A stretch of DNA of 54,846 bases from Lachnospiraceae bacterium (GTDB lineage Bacteria; Bacillota; Clostridia; Lachnospirales; Lachnospiraceae), in NCBI GenBank assembly GCA_900771955.1, contig CAAGPW010000070.1, positions 1 to 54,846 of the forward strand. Direction: 5' to 3'. The notes under the pieces are model-generated. The model was not told the DNA's origin and searched no databases. It saw only the letters and a program-made list of their open reading frames with translations. Made by a program: the position numbers and the translations under genes. Of this stretch, positions 24,904 to 33,128 are shown in pieces. Numbering within the stretch: position 1 is the first letter of the stretch; each line of letters starts with the position of its first letter.

Positions 24904-25622
24904 GATACATGCCCCCTTTGCAACAGAAATTCCATAAATGTCTGCCGGGCACTTTTCAGAAGCTCCTGACTGACAAACACTCTGCTTCCCTCGTCCATGA
25001 CGAAAGAAGCCTCTTCAAAATCAGCGGCATGTTCCAGATTGACAATGACCCCGCGTCCGCAGACAAAAAAGCGTGGATCATTTTTAAGCGGCTCTGTAAA
25101 CGTTTTGAAAGGCTGCCTTGTGGCCAGCGTTTTTTTTGCGGTGGTGTGGATGTAGATCATATGGGAAAAATGCTCTGCATAGATGATGTTCTGATAGCAC
25201 AGACGGATATCACTTCTGTTTACTTTCAGATCCATGTATTTATCCGGCTTCGGAACCCTGGAGAGAAGTTCGTCCGTCAGACGGTCGATGTCCTCTTCGG
25301 TAAAAGGCTTTACAAGGTAGTGCATGGCGCGAACCTGAAAGCCCTCCAGCGCGTGATCGGTAGAGGTGGTGGTAAAGACCAGCAGGCAGTCTGTATCCAG
25401 CTTGCGAAGTTCCTTCGCCGTTTCAATTCCGTTTGCCCCTGCCATATAGATATCCAGAAACACGACGGTGAAGCGCTGCTCTTTTTCTGCCGCAAGAAAG
25501 TCTTCTCCACTCTGATATTCAAAAAGGTCTGCCTGTACATTACGGCGGCTCAACTGCCGCTCCAGGCGATCCCGCAGCAACGCCCGTTCACTGGCAAGAT
25601 CGTCAACAATTGCTATTCTCAT
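24900..25622 (-). CDS. LytTR-family response regulator
   Basis: 240 residues. The N-terminal receiver is intact: acidic pair in IAIVDDLASE, phospho-acceptor Asp in VVFLDIYMAGANGIETAKELR (about residue 57), and the conserved Lys in HYLVKPF. The C-terminal half is a LytTR DNA-binding domain (about 135-235; FVCGRGVIVNLEHAADF is typical). The Shine-Dalgarno GGAAGGAG is clear. It is the first gene of the kinase operon. It probably controls the divergent promoter at 25744, 160 bp away, and its own. Confidence 0.93.
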   Translation of the reverse strand: MRIAIVDDLASERALLRDRLERQLSRRNVQADLFEYQSGEDFLAAEKEQRFTVVFLDIYMAGANGIETAKELRKLDTDCLLVFTTTSTDHALEGFQVRAMHYLVKPFTEEDIDRLTDELLSRVPKPDKYMDLKVNRSDIRLCYQNIIYAEHFSHMIYIHTTAKKTLATRQPFKTFTEPLKNDPRFFVCGRGVIVNLEHAADFEEASFVMDEGSRVFVSQELLKSARQTFMEFLLQRGHVS

Positions 25623-25663
25623 AGTTAGGAGACTCCTTCCTATAATTATAATTATCCAAAATA

Positions 25664-25672
25664 ATTATATCA
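25664..25672 (-). promoter_or_regulatory. Extended -10 promoter of the response regulator operon
   Basis: On the minus strand TGATATAAT (TGn-TATAAT) lies about 45 bp before the regulator ATG at 25622. No strong -35 is visible, which fits an activated promoter. Confidence 0.45.
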
Positions 25673-25694
25673 TGAAATCTTTAAGGGGGCTATG

Positions 25695-25709
25695 ATCCAG
25701 GCTCTGGAT
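25695..25709. promoter_or_regulatory. Palindrome in the divergent control region
   Basis: ATCCAG-GCT-CTGGAT is a perfect 6+6 bp inverted repeat, about 25 bp upstream of the minus promoter and 35 bp upstream of the plus promoter. It is a candidate operator; no factor can be named. Confidence 0.4.
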
Positions 25710-25743
25710 TCGTGCCATTATTTGGGATTTCGTGACACAATGC

Positions 25744-25771
25744 TTGAAAAAGCTGCGTGACTTTTTATACT
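25744..25771 (+). promoter_or_regulatory. Promoter of the receiver-like protein and surface lipoprotein genes
   Basis: TTGAAA (25744-25749), 16 bp spacer, TATACT (25766-25771). The predicted start near 25778 excludes the upstream ATG at 25757 as a translation start and supports GTG 25817. Confidence 0.7.
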
Positions 25772-25816
25772 GAAATCAAGCAAGGCATGAAAGCTGAGTT
25801 GGAAAGGAGGAAGTCT

Positions 25817-26206
25817 GTGTACCGTATTGCCGTGTTGGCAGAAAAAGAAACGGAGGGGCAGCACTATGCAGAGCAAATTGCTCAATTTTGCAGCAAAGAA
25901 GGGCTGTTTCCCCAAATCGTGCAATACCAAAATCAGGAGTATTTTTTTGAAAATGTGCAGGAAGCCGCACCAACAAATGCGGTAATTGCACTTCCCGGTG
26001 TGGCAGGGCTGAATGCAACAGAACACCTTCGTTCCATTTGCCCTGCGTGCAGGATTATCTGGTGCAGCGATCTGGATTTTTCACTCCATGCGTTCCGACT
26101 GCGGGTGGAATACTTCCTGCTGAAACCAGTTACCGAAGAAGCCTTCCAACAAGGTTTGACTATTTGGCTTAAAGAAAAAAATTTCCGTTCGTCTGATCCA
26201 AAATAA
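25817..26206 (+). CDS. Stand-alone receiver-like protein lacking the phospho-acceptor Asp
   Basis: 129 residues from GTG 25817, which is six bases after a strong AGGAGG. A longer frame from ATG 25757 would begin before the predicted transcription start. The sequence follows the LytTR-type receiver fold: VYRIAVLAEKE at strand 1, AVIALPGVAGLNATEHLR where active receivers have LDIxMPGxxGxExxxxLR, and EYFLLKPVTEEAF with the conserved Lys-Pro. The acidic pocket pair and the phosphorylated Asp are missing, and no DNA-binding domain follows. It is probably a pseudo-receiver that binds a partner constitutively. It is divergent from a real LytTR regulator and 33 bp before the lipoprotein gene. Confidence 0.8.
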   Translation: MYRIAVLAEKETEGQHYAEQIAQFCSKEGLFPQIVQYQNQEYFFENVQEAAPTNAVIALPGVAGLNATEHLRSICPACRIIWCSDLDFSLHAFRLRVEYFLLKPVTEEAFQQGLTIWLKEKNFRSSDPK

Positions 26207-26239
26207 AACATGACGAATGGTATCAAGGAGGATTTGTTA

Positions 26240-28360
26240 ATGAAAAAGAGAAAAATGACTTGTTCTGCAACAGCCCTGGTACTGGCAGTTATAATGGGCC
26301 TGCCAATGACAGCTTGCGGCGCAAAGCAGACACCTGATTCGGAAACACCTGTTTCCGAGACACCTGCTACCGAGACATCTGTTTCCGAGGCACCGCTTTC
26401 GGAAACACAAGTTACTGATACGATAACCAGCGGTTTGCCTGTAAAAGCATTGAGCGCAAAACAGGTGGATGAAAATCCCTATATGGCCAAGAGCGATGCC
26501 AACATCCATCACGATGGCTACAACACCGACACAACAGACGAAGTCCTGCCAATCGGCATTTACCCGGAAATCAACGTGTCTTATGAGACGACCAACGCAA
26601 ACGCTTCACCCGCGATTTACTTTGACAGCTACGGTCACGCGGTGGTTCCACTGCTCGGCGGCATTGCCATTCGAGATCTTAACGCCGAAGAAGCACAGAC
26701 ACTGGGCTATTTCTCTCCGAGACAGCATGACGGCGGCGAATATGTCATTCAAAGTTCGTACACTTTTTTGGATTCCGAAAACCGCATTATCTGTCCCACC
26801 AGCAATAATCATGTGTTGATGCTGCGCGCGACTGATGAAGATGGAAATGTTCTGCCGGAATTTGAAAAGGTTCTGGACATTGACATCAAAGCGGCTGCAG
26901 AGACCGCGCTTGGCAAACCGCTGGATCAGAATCTCCTGTCCGTGGTCTTTGACTATGAGGGAAATCTGTGGTTTGCTACCGGCGGTTTCCGCATTTATCC
27001 GGACAGAGCGCAGCAGGGTGTGATCGGATATATCGCGCGTGAAGCGATTGATGCGATCCTGAATGGTGAAGAAGCCGACCTGTCCAACGCAGTTTTCGTC
27101 TACGACCTGACGCCCGGCGAAGGTGCAGAAAACGGCATTGCTGCCTCCAAAGACGGTGCAGTGATCCTGACCAACCAGAACTGTTATCTGCTCCGCGCTG
27201 ACAATGGTGTGGATGTCGTGTGGAGTACGCCTTATGAAAGCGCCGGTGCCAAAGACAGCAAAGAAGGCGACAAGACCACCGGCGGCGGTCTCGCATGGGG
27301 CAGCGGCTGCTCTCCTTCGCTGACACCCAATCTTGTCATGTTCACTGATAATCAGGAAACCGTGAATTTGCTTGCACTTGATATGAAAACCGGCGAAATC
27401 GTCGCCAGCCTTCCAGTTCTCGACGAACTGCCGGAAGGATTTCAGGTGTCCGTTGAAAACTCTGCGATCGTCTATGATAACGGAGAAGGCACAGTCAGCA
27501 CGATCGTGTGCAACTGGTTTGGCGCGGGCAGTGCCAATCTGTCAAAACCGGACAGTGACTCTTCCATCCAGAGCTATGCCAATATTTATGATATGAACTG
27601 GTTGACCCAGGGAAATGTCATGATCGCCCCGGGCGTAGAGCGCGTTGATACAGTCAAGACCGATAATGGATATGAGATGAAGAGCGTCTGGTGCAGAAAT
27701 GACCTGAGTGACACGTCGATTCTGAAGCTGTCCACCGCTACCGGCTATGTTTACGGTTATGTGCAGGACCTTGAAAGCGGCATGTGGCAGTATATCGTTC
27801 TGGACTTTGAGACGGGCGAAACTGTATTTACCATGGATGTAGCGAACAAATACGGCTATAACAACATGGCCATCGGTATGTATGCCGGAAACAGCGGCAA
27901 TGCGCTCTATTGCCCAACCGGTTATCTTGAGCTTCTGCGGTTACAGGATCGATTCGTATACCTGCCTGAAATGCCTTACCGCAACGTTGATCTGGACAAC
28001 GCCACACGAAATGTACTGACACAGGAAAACTTCACCAATGATGGTGGCGCTGGTAACGTGGTGGGTTGGCTCAACACCGTAACGGTAGCAAATGTCCACC
28101 CTAACACCACGGTAGCCCTGCGCATGAATAATCTTTCCGGCAACGCTTCCGATCTGAAGCTCTACGCCTACGGCAGCGACGGAAGCCTGATGGAAGTATC
28201 CAGGGATCTGTGGTCCATAAACAGTGAAGATGGTGCTTCCGCCGACACACTGTCTGCAGGTACTCTGTATGAAGTTCGCGTTACCGTCGCTGACGGCGGA
28301 GAATTTGATTTAAGCGCAGCCGAAAAGGAAATTAAAATCTCAGTTGTACTTGGAAAATAA
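26240..28360 (+). CDS. Exported beta-propeller-like lipoprotein
   Basis: 706 residues from ATG 26240, seven bases after AAGGAGG; an upstream in-frame ATG at 26210 lacks a ribosome site. The signal peptide ends in the lipobox MTAC (Cys about 26), followed by a Thr/Ser/Pro/Glu repeat linker (SETPVSETPATETSVSE). The body (about 75-600) shows repeated short beta units such as GNLWFATGGFRIY, GAVILTNQNCYLLRADNG, NLLALDMKTGEIVASLPV and YIVLDFETGETVF, the style of PQQ/YVTN propellers. A final beta domain (about 610-705) may mediate contacts. No catalytic motif is recognised; an arylsulfotransferase-like role is possible but unproven. Confidence 0.85.
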   Translation: MKKRKMTCSATALVLAVIMGLPMTACGAKQTPDSETPVSETPATETSVSEAPLSETQVTDTITSGLPVKALSAKQVDENPYMAKSDANIHHDGYNTDTTDEVLPIGIYPEINVSYETTNANASPAIYFDSYGHAVVPLLGGIAIRDLNAEEAQTLGYFSPRQHDGGEYVIQSSYTFLDSENRIICPTSNNHVLMLRATDEDGNVLPEFEKVLDIDIKAAAETALGKPLDQNLLSVVFDYEGNLWFATGGFRIYPDRAQQGVIGYIAREAIDAILNGEEADLSNAVFVYDLTPGEGAENGIAASKDGAVILTNQNCYLLRADNGVDVVWSTPYESAGAKDSKEGDKTTGGGLAWGSGCSPSLTPNLVMFTDNQETVNLLALDMKTGEIVASLPVLDELPEGFQVSVENSAIVYDNGEGTVSTIVCNWFGAGSANLSKPDSDSSIQSYANIYDMNWLTQGNVMIAPGVERVDTVKTDNGYEMKSVWCRNDLSDTSILKLSTATGYVYGYVQDLESGMWQYIVLDFETGETVFTMDVANKYGYNNMAIGMYAGNSGNALYCPTGYLELLRLQDRFVYLPEMPYRNVDLDNATRNVLTQENFTNDGGAGNVVGWLNTVTVANVHPNTTVALRMNNLSGNASDLKLYAYGSDGSLMEVSRDLWSINSEDGASADTLSAGTLYEVRVTVADGGEFDLSAAEKEIKISVVLGK

Positions 28361-28449
28361 AACGCTCCTTGCGCAAATTACCGATTCAGGCGTAGTACAT
28401 AACTAAAAAACGTACTATCCATGGTCCCTGATAAATCAGGCCCCTTTTA

Positions 28450-28482
28450 GATCTGGCGTTGCCAAACGCCAGATTCTTTTTG
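28450..28482 (+). terminator. Terminator between the propeller lipoprotein and alkyl sulfatase genes
   Basis: ATCTGGCGTT (28451-28460) pairs with AACGCCAGAT (28465-28474) around GCCA, followed by TCTTTTT. It lies only 47 bp before the sulfatase ATG, so the sulfatase must be reached by read-through or have a promoter within this gap. A weaker CCTGA/TCAGG hairpin lies just upstream (28427-28440). Confidence 0.8.
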
Positions 28483-28528
28483 GAGTCAACTTACGGAGAA
28501 ATATCTTATGAAAATGGAGGAATATTTT

Positions 28529-30574
28529 ATGAAACGTGTTATTGCGGCAGCCCTTACAGTCCTGCTGCTCCTCTCTCTTGCCGCCTGCGCCAAAAAGCCT
28601 GCGGATACCCACACCTCTCCTGATGCACAGGAGTCCGAGTCCACGCCGCTGACCGCCGAGACCAAAGGTGCGACCGAGATTACGGAGCAGGCCAATGCTG
28701 AGGTCTACCAGCTGCTTGATTTTACTGATGAGCAAGAGGGCGAGTTTGCCAACCGCGGCTTTATCACAGCACCGGAATCACTCGTCATCAAAGGAGAAAA
28801 CGATGCGGTCATCTGGTCGCAGGACGCTTACAATTCTGTCCGCGACAGCGAAAAAGCCCCTGCGTCTGCAAATCCCAGCCTGTGGCGCAACACGCAGTAC
28901 AACGCAGTTTATGGCCTGCTCAGTGTCACGGATGACATCTATCAGGTGCGCGGTTACGACATCTCCAACATCACCTTTGTACGCAGTCAAAACGGCTGGA
29001 TCATCATGGACTGCGGCAGCAGCCGGTACACGGCGGCGGAAGCACTCAAGCTGTTCCGGTCGCAGATGGGCGATGACCAGATCGTCGCGATCATCATCAG
29101 CCACGCGCATGTAGATCATTATGGCGGCATTGAGGGGCTGATCGACAGTGCGGACGTTGCCGACCCGGCGCTTCCGCTCGATCAGCAGATCTCCTCCGGT
29201 AAAACTGCGATCATTGTACCGCAGGGATTTACCGATGCCGTCATGAAGGAAAACGTCTTTGTCGGAACCGCAATGAAGCGCCGTGCTTCCTATCAATACG
29301 GCAGCTTCCTCCAGTATGGTGAGCAGGGCCGTCTTTCCGTCGGCATCGGTCTGACTGCCGTTCAGGGCGGCGTAGGCTATATTGCGCCAAGTTTTGAGGT
29401 AACTGACTCGCTTTATGAGACGGATATCGACGGTGTAAAGGCCATTTTCCAGCTGACGCCCGGAACAGAATCCCCCGCCGAGATGAACACCTATTTCCCA
29501 GAGATGAAGGCCCTCTGGATGGCGGAAAACTGCACCGGAACCATGCACAATCTCTATACGCTGCGTGGCGCGGAGGTGCGCGATGCCAACGACTGGGCAC
29601 GCTATATCACCGAAACGCAGGATCTTTTCCCAGATGCCGAAGTCGTTTTTCAGGCACATAACTGGCCACACTGGGGGAAAGATGTCGTAAATGAATATCT
29701 GACCAATACTGCCGCCGTTTATAAGTTTATACATGACCAGACGCTTCTGTATATCAACCAGGGCTACACCTCTACAGAGATCGCCTCCATGATCAAGTTA
29801 CCTGATTCACTGGAGAAAATCTGGTATACCCGCCAGTATTATGGCACGCTCAAGCACAATGTAAAGGCCGTTTATCAGAAATACATGGGCTGGTACGACG
29901 CCAATCCGATCCATCTGGACGAACTGGAACCGAGCGAATACGCCATGAAACTGGTAGAGTATCTCGGGGATATAAACAAGGTGCTTGAGATGGCCCGTGC
30001 GGACTACGAAAAGGGCGAATATCAGTGGGTTGCGCAGATCACAAACACACTTGTTTTTGCAGATCCATCCAACACGGACGCACGCTATCTCTGTGCGGAT
30101 GCGCTGGAACAGCTCGGTTATCAGGCCGAATCAGGCGCATGGAGAAACGCATACCTGGTTGCCGCCTTTGAGTTACGCAACGGTACAGACAAATATCCGA
30201 AGGCCGCACAAATCGGCGTTGGAACGACCGCACAGGGCATGGACGCGCAGACAATGCTGGACTATCTGGGTATTATGATAGATTCGGAAAAACTCGCGGA
30301 TAAGTCCTTTACCGTCAATCTCAAGCTTAGCGATGGTGAAGATTACCTCCTGAAGATTCATCACGGCGTACTGCTGTACTATAGGGGTGAGTTCTCCGCA
30401 GACGCTGATCTGACAATATCCACAGCCCGTGTCGGCATTCTGGCTATTGCAAACAACAATCAGGAAAATATCGACAAACTCGTAACGCTTGAAGATGGCG
30501 ACGAAGCATTGTTCAATACTCTCTGCGAAAGCACAGTAACACCGGAACTGTATTTTAATATCATTGAGCCGTAA
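28529..30574 (+). CDS. Lipoprotein alkyl sulfatase (SdsA1/BDS1-like metallo-beta-lactamase fold)
   Basis: 681 residues from ATG 28529, eight bases after GGAGG. The lipobox AAC (Cys about 20) anchors it outside the membrane. The metallo-beta-lactamase domain has the Zn motif HAHVDHYGG (His192, His194, Asp196, His197). The second metal/active-site block is AENCTGTMHNLYTLRGAEVR (Glu333 first), with His377 in QAHNWPHWG. The alkyl-sulfatase dimerisation domain follows (ARADYEKGEYQWVAQITNTL to ALEQLGYQAESGAWRNAYL), then a C-terminal SCP2-like domain, the SdsA1 order. It should hydrolyse primary alkyl or similar sulfate esters to alcohol and sulfate at the cell surface. Known members are mostly periplasmic or secreted proteobacterial enzymes. 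Confidence 0.93.
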   Translation: MKRVIAAALTVLLLLSLAACAKKPADTHTSPDAQESESTPLTAETKGATEITEQANAEVYQLLDFTDEQEGEFANRGFITAPESLVIKGENDAVIWSQDAYNSVRDSEKAPASANPSLWRNTQYNAVYGLLSVTDDIYQVRGYDISNITFVRSQNGWIIMDCGSSRYTAAEALKLFRSQMGDDQIVAIIISHAHVDHYGGIEGLIDSADVADPALPLDQQISSGKTAIIVPQGFTDAVMKENVFVGTAMKRRASYQYGSFLQYGEQGRLSVGIGLTAVQGGVGYIAPSFEVTDSLYETDIDGVKAIFQLTPGTESPAEMNTYFPEMKALWMAENCTGTMHNLYTLRGAEVRDANDWARYITETQDLFPDAEVVFQAHNWPHWGKDVVNEYLTNTAAVYKFIHDQTLLYINQGYTSTEIASMIKLPDSLEKIWYTRQYYGTLKHNVKAVYQKYMGWYDANPIHLDELEPSEYAMKLVEYLGDINKVLEMARADYEKGEYQWVAQITNTLVFADPSNTDARYLCADALEQLGYQAESGAWRNAYLVAAFELRNGTDKYPKAAQIGVGTTAQGMDAQTMLDYLGIMIDSEKLADKSFTVNLKLSDGEDYLLKIHHGVLLYYRGEFSADADLTISTARVGILAIANNNQENIDKLVTLEDGDEALFNTLCESTVTPELYFNIIEP

Positions 30575-30593
30575 GCAGTATCCCATATAAAAA

Positions 30594-30645
30594 CTGAATC
30601 CCGCGACATATGCCGTGAAAGGCATATGTCGCGGGATTCTATTGC
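30594..30645. terminator. Strong bidirectional terminator after the alkyl sulfatase
   Basis: A perfect 19-bp stem, 30596-30614 with 30621-30639, around a GTGAAA loop. TATTGCTGTTTTT follows on plus and AGTTTTTA on minus. It closes the sulfatase locus and the minus-strand gdhA unit. Confidence 0.92.
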
Positions 30646-30703
30646 TGTTTTTCAACCAACTCTACCTGTCAATTGTTTACAGGACTTTCCCCATTATCTG
30701 AAA

Positions 30704-30863
30704 CTATTCTTTTGTTTCCATCTCATTGGAATGCTGTGATATGTAAGAACGGAACGCATCACTGCAGTTCTGGATCCTGCATTTTTCTCTGCAGAACTCC
30801 TGCGTCACATCCATATCAAGCAGCGTACACCGCTTTACGTTCGTTGAAATTGTACGTTCCATC
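30704..30863 (-). pseudogene. Possible small gene broken by a one-base frameshift
   Basis: After gdhA (stop at 30878), AAAGG and an ATG at 30861-30863 open a frame that stops after 15 codons. Skipping one base in the GAAACG run near 30842 gives a 52-residue Cys-rich product ending in FCREKCRIQNCSDAFRSYIS and more. As it stands only the 36-codon tail from ATG 30814 is open. The 303 bp between sulfatase and gdhA otherwise hold only the terminator. Support is modest: reading-frame continuity plus a ribosome site. Confidence 0.35.
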
Positions 30864-30877
30864 GGCGTTACCTTTAA

Positions 30878-32212
30878 TTAGCAAACGCCCTGAGCCAGCA
30901 TAGCATCGGCAACTTTCTCGAAACCTGCAATGTTTGCACCTGCAACATAGTTTCCTTCCTGTCCGTAACGTTTTGCAGCGTCATCGATATTGTGGTAGAT
31001 GTTTACCATGATGCCCTTTAATTTTGCATCTACTTCTTCGAAGGTCCAGCTTAAACGCTCAGAGTTCTGAGACATCTCAAGTGCGGATGTAGCAACACCA
31101 CCTGCGTTTGCAGCCTTACCCGGAACGAATAATACCTTGTTGTCCTGAAGATATTTGGTAGCTTCTTCAGTTGTCGGCATGTTTGCACCTTCGCATACAG
31201 CCATGCAGCCGTTTGCAACGAGCTGTTTTGCGTCTTCGATGTCAAGCTCGTTCTGTGTTGCACACGGAAGAGCAACATCACATTTTACGCTCCATACGCC
31301 ACGGCCTTCATGATACTGTGCACTTGGTCTTGCAGCTGCGTATTCGGTAAGTCTTGCTCTCTTTACTTCTTTTACTTCTTTTAATAATGCAACATCGATT
31401 CCTTCCGGATCATAGATCCAGCCGGTAGAATCAGAGCAGGTAACCGGCTTTCCGCCTAACTGCTGTGCCTTCTGGATTGCATAGATCGCAACATTACCGG
31501 CACCGGAAACAGCGATGGTCTTTCCTGCGATGTCAGTGCCATGGCATTTTAATAATTCTTCTGTCATATATAAGAGTCCGTATCCGGTTGCTTCGGTACG
31601 AGCGAGAGAACCGCCGTAACTTAAGCCTTTTCCGGTCAGAACGCCTTCATACATTCCACGGATTCTCTTGTACTGTCCGAACATGTAGCCGATCTCTCTT
31701 GCGCCTGTTCCGATATCTCCTGCAGGAACGTCAACATCTGCTCCGATATATTTGCATAATTCTGTCATAAAGCTCTGGCAGAATGCCATTACTTCACGGT
31801 CAGATTTGCCCTTCGGGTCGAAATCGGAACCACCTTTACCACCACCGATCGGAAGCCCGGTCAGGGAGTTTTTAAAGATCTGCTCAAATCCGAGGAACTT
31901 GATGATACCAATATTTACCGATGGATGAAGTCTTAAACCTCCCTTGTACGGTCCGATGGAATTGTTGAACTGTACGCGGTATCCGGTGTTCACCTGAACC
32001 TGTCCCTTGTCATCTACCCACGGCACACGGAACTTGAACTGTCTGTCCGGCTCTGTCAGTCTCTCTAATAATGCTTCCTTCCGGTATTTCTCCTCGTTTG
32101 CTTCGATCACTGGTCTTAAAGATTCCAGTACCTCATCAACAGCCTGAAGAAATTCCGGTTCAGAGGCATTTTTTGTTTTTACTCTCTCGAGCACTTCATC
32201 AACATAGCTCAT
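30878..32212 (-). CDS. gdhA: NADP-type glutamate dehydrogenase
   Basis: 444 residues, the usual length for hexameric bacterial GDH. It interconverts 2-oxoglutarate plus ammonium and glutamate. The N-terminal domain carries the catalytic region LPIGGGKGGSDFDPKGKSD (substrate and catalytic lysines), and the C-terminal Rossmann domain has VSGAGNVAIYAIQKA. The ATG follows AAAGGAG, with a good promoter 50 bp upstream. It is the main ammonium-assimilating type in gut Clostridia. Confidence 0.97.
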   Translation of the reverse strand: MSYVDEVLERVKTKNASEPEFLQAVDEVLESLRPVIEANEEKYRKEALLERLTEPDRQFKFRVPWVDDKGQVQVNTGYRVQFNNSIGPYKGGLRLHPSVNIGIIKFLGFEQIFKNSLTGLPIGGGKGGSDFDPKGKSDREVMAFCQSFMTELCKYIGADVDVPAGDIGTGAREIGYMFGQYKRIRGMYEGVLTGKGLSYGGSLARTEATGYGLLYMTEELLKCHGTDIAGKTIAVSGAGNVAIYAIQKAQQLGGKPVTCSDSTGWIYDPEGIDVALLKEVKEVKRARLTEYAAARPSAQYHEGRGVWSVKCDVALPCATQNELDIEDAKQLVANGCMAVCEGANMPTTEEATKYLQDNKVLFVPGKAANAGGVATSALEMSQNSERLSWTFEEVDAKLKGIMVNIYHNIDDAAKRYGQEGNYVAGANIAGFEKVADAMLAQGVC

Positions 32213-32263
32213 ATTTTTCTAATCTCCTTTATGTAGTTTTTATTTATATACATCAACATTTTT

Positions 32264-32292
32264 ATTTTATTAGTTTTTGCCCGAAATAGCAA
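32264..32292 (-). promoter_or_regulatory. Promoter of gdhA
   Basis: Minus-strand TTGCTA (32287-32292), 17 bp spacer, TAAAAT (32264-32269). The further upstream stretch to 32409 is A+T rich and shows no other gene. Confidence 0.65.
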
Positions 32293-32409
32293 CTGCTTTT
32301 CATTCAGTTTTTGTCTGTTTTTTCCAGATTACGGCACTATTTTTTTCAGATTTTGTCGATATTATTCCATGTGATTATGCTGATGAAAACTTCAGTTTAT
32401 AGTAACTGA

Positions 32410-33009
32410 TTATTTATCCTCTTTGATGCGCCCCTTTTCCAGATTTGGAGTAAGAAACGTTTCATACACATACTCCCACAGCTCATTTGAACCTTCCGCG
32501 GTCTTTTTATTTCTTTCAAGAATCTGTGATAAATGCACGCCATGCTCAACCCATGCCTTTCCATCGGTAGCATCGTTTAACATCATCGGCTGGATATTAT
32601 CCATGGTATGCGCAAATTTTGCTTCCGGGGTCTCATAGGCCTCGAATTCTTCCCACAGAGCAAGCAGTTTTTCTCCCTGTTCCTCGGGCAGCAGCCCGAA
32701 AATGCGCTTTGCCGCTTTTTCTTCTCTTGCACGCTGTGTCTTCTTTCCTTCACTGTCATAGGCGTAGGTATCACCTGCATCAATCTCAACCAGATCGTGG
32801 ATCAAAAGCATCATAACCGTTTTTAAAACATCAATTTTTTCATTTGCATACTCTGCGAGCAATACTGTCATGATCGCCATATGCCATGCATGTTCCGCAT
32901 CGTTTTCTTTCCTCCTGCCATCTGTCAGATAAGTCTGTCTGCCGATAAATTTTTCCTTGTCGATCTCCCGGAAAAAATCAAATTGTTTTTTCAGTTTCCC
33001 GTCTCCCAT
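32410..33009 (-). CDS. HD-domain phosphohydrolase (YfbR/HDDC2-like)
   Basis: 199 residues from ATG 33009, five bases after AAGGAG; the frame extends 8 codons further without need. It carries the HD signature: HAWHMAIM (first metal His), LLIHDLVEIDAGD (His-Asp pair) and a later Asp in HTMDNIQPMML. The length and pattern fit the YfbR/HDDC2 group of 5'-deoxynucleotidases, cytosolic metal-dependent enzymes acting on nucleoside monophosphates. The substrate is inferred from family only. It follows the FASII operon terminator and probably has its own promoter in 33010-33128. Confidence 0.88.
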   Translation of the reverse strand: MGDGKLKKQFDFFREIDKEKFIGRQTYLTDGRRKENDAEHAWHMAIMTVLLAEYANEKIDVLKTVMMLLIHDLVEIDAGDTYAYDSEGKKTQRAREEKAAKRIFGLLPEEQGEKLLALWEEFEAYETPEAKFAHTMDNIQPMMLNDATDGKAWVEHGVHLSQILERNKKTAEGSNELWEYVYETFLTPNLEKGRIKEDK

Positions 33010-33033
33010 TTTTCTCCTTCTCCTATCCGTCAC

Positions 33034-33072
33034 AAAATGAGCGCCTGCATCAACTACAGCCGCTCATCCTGT
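33034..33072 (-). terminator. Terminator of the fatty-acid synthesis operon
   Basis: On the minus strand ATGAGCG (33061-33067) pairs with CGCTCAT (33037-33043) and is followed by TTTTGT. The T-run is short, so some read-through into the HD gene is possible. Confidence 0.55.
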
Positions 33073-33128
33073 TTAAATTATTGTATTATATATTGTAAAA
33101 TTATTACCATAACTCATACGATATGCCC

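Noticed and set aside
25757..25816. Upstream ATG start for the receiver-like protein
   Set aside because: It lies before the predicted transcription start, within the promoter, and has no ribosome site; GTG 25817 has AGGAGG at six bases.
28778..29734. Open frame of 318 codons opposite the alkyl sulfatase
   Set aside because: Long antisense frames arise from the codon bias of the sense gene, whose motifs are certain. No start signal.
23575..30640. A transposon or integrative element carrying the sulfatase locus
   Set aside because: No transposase, integrase, terminal inverted repeats or matching direct repeats were found at the ends. An acquired island remains possible but a defined mobile element is not supported.
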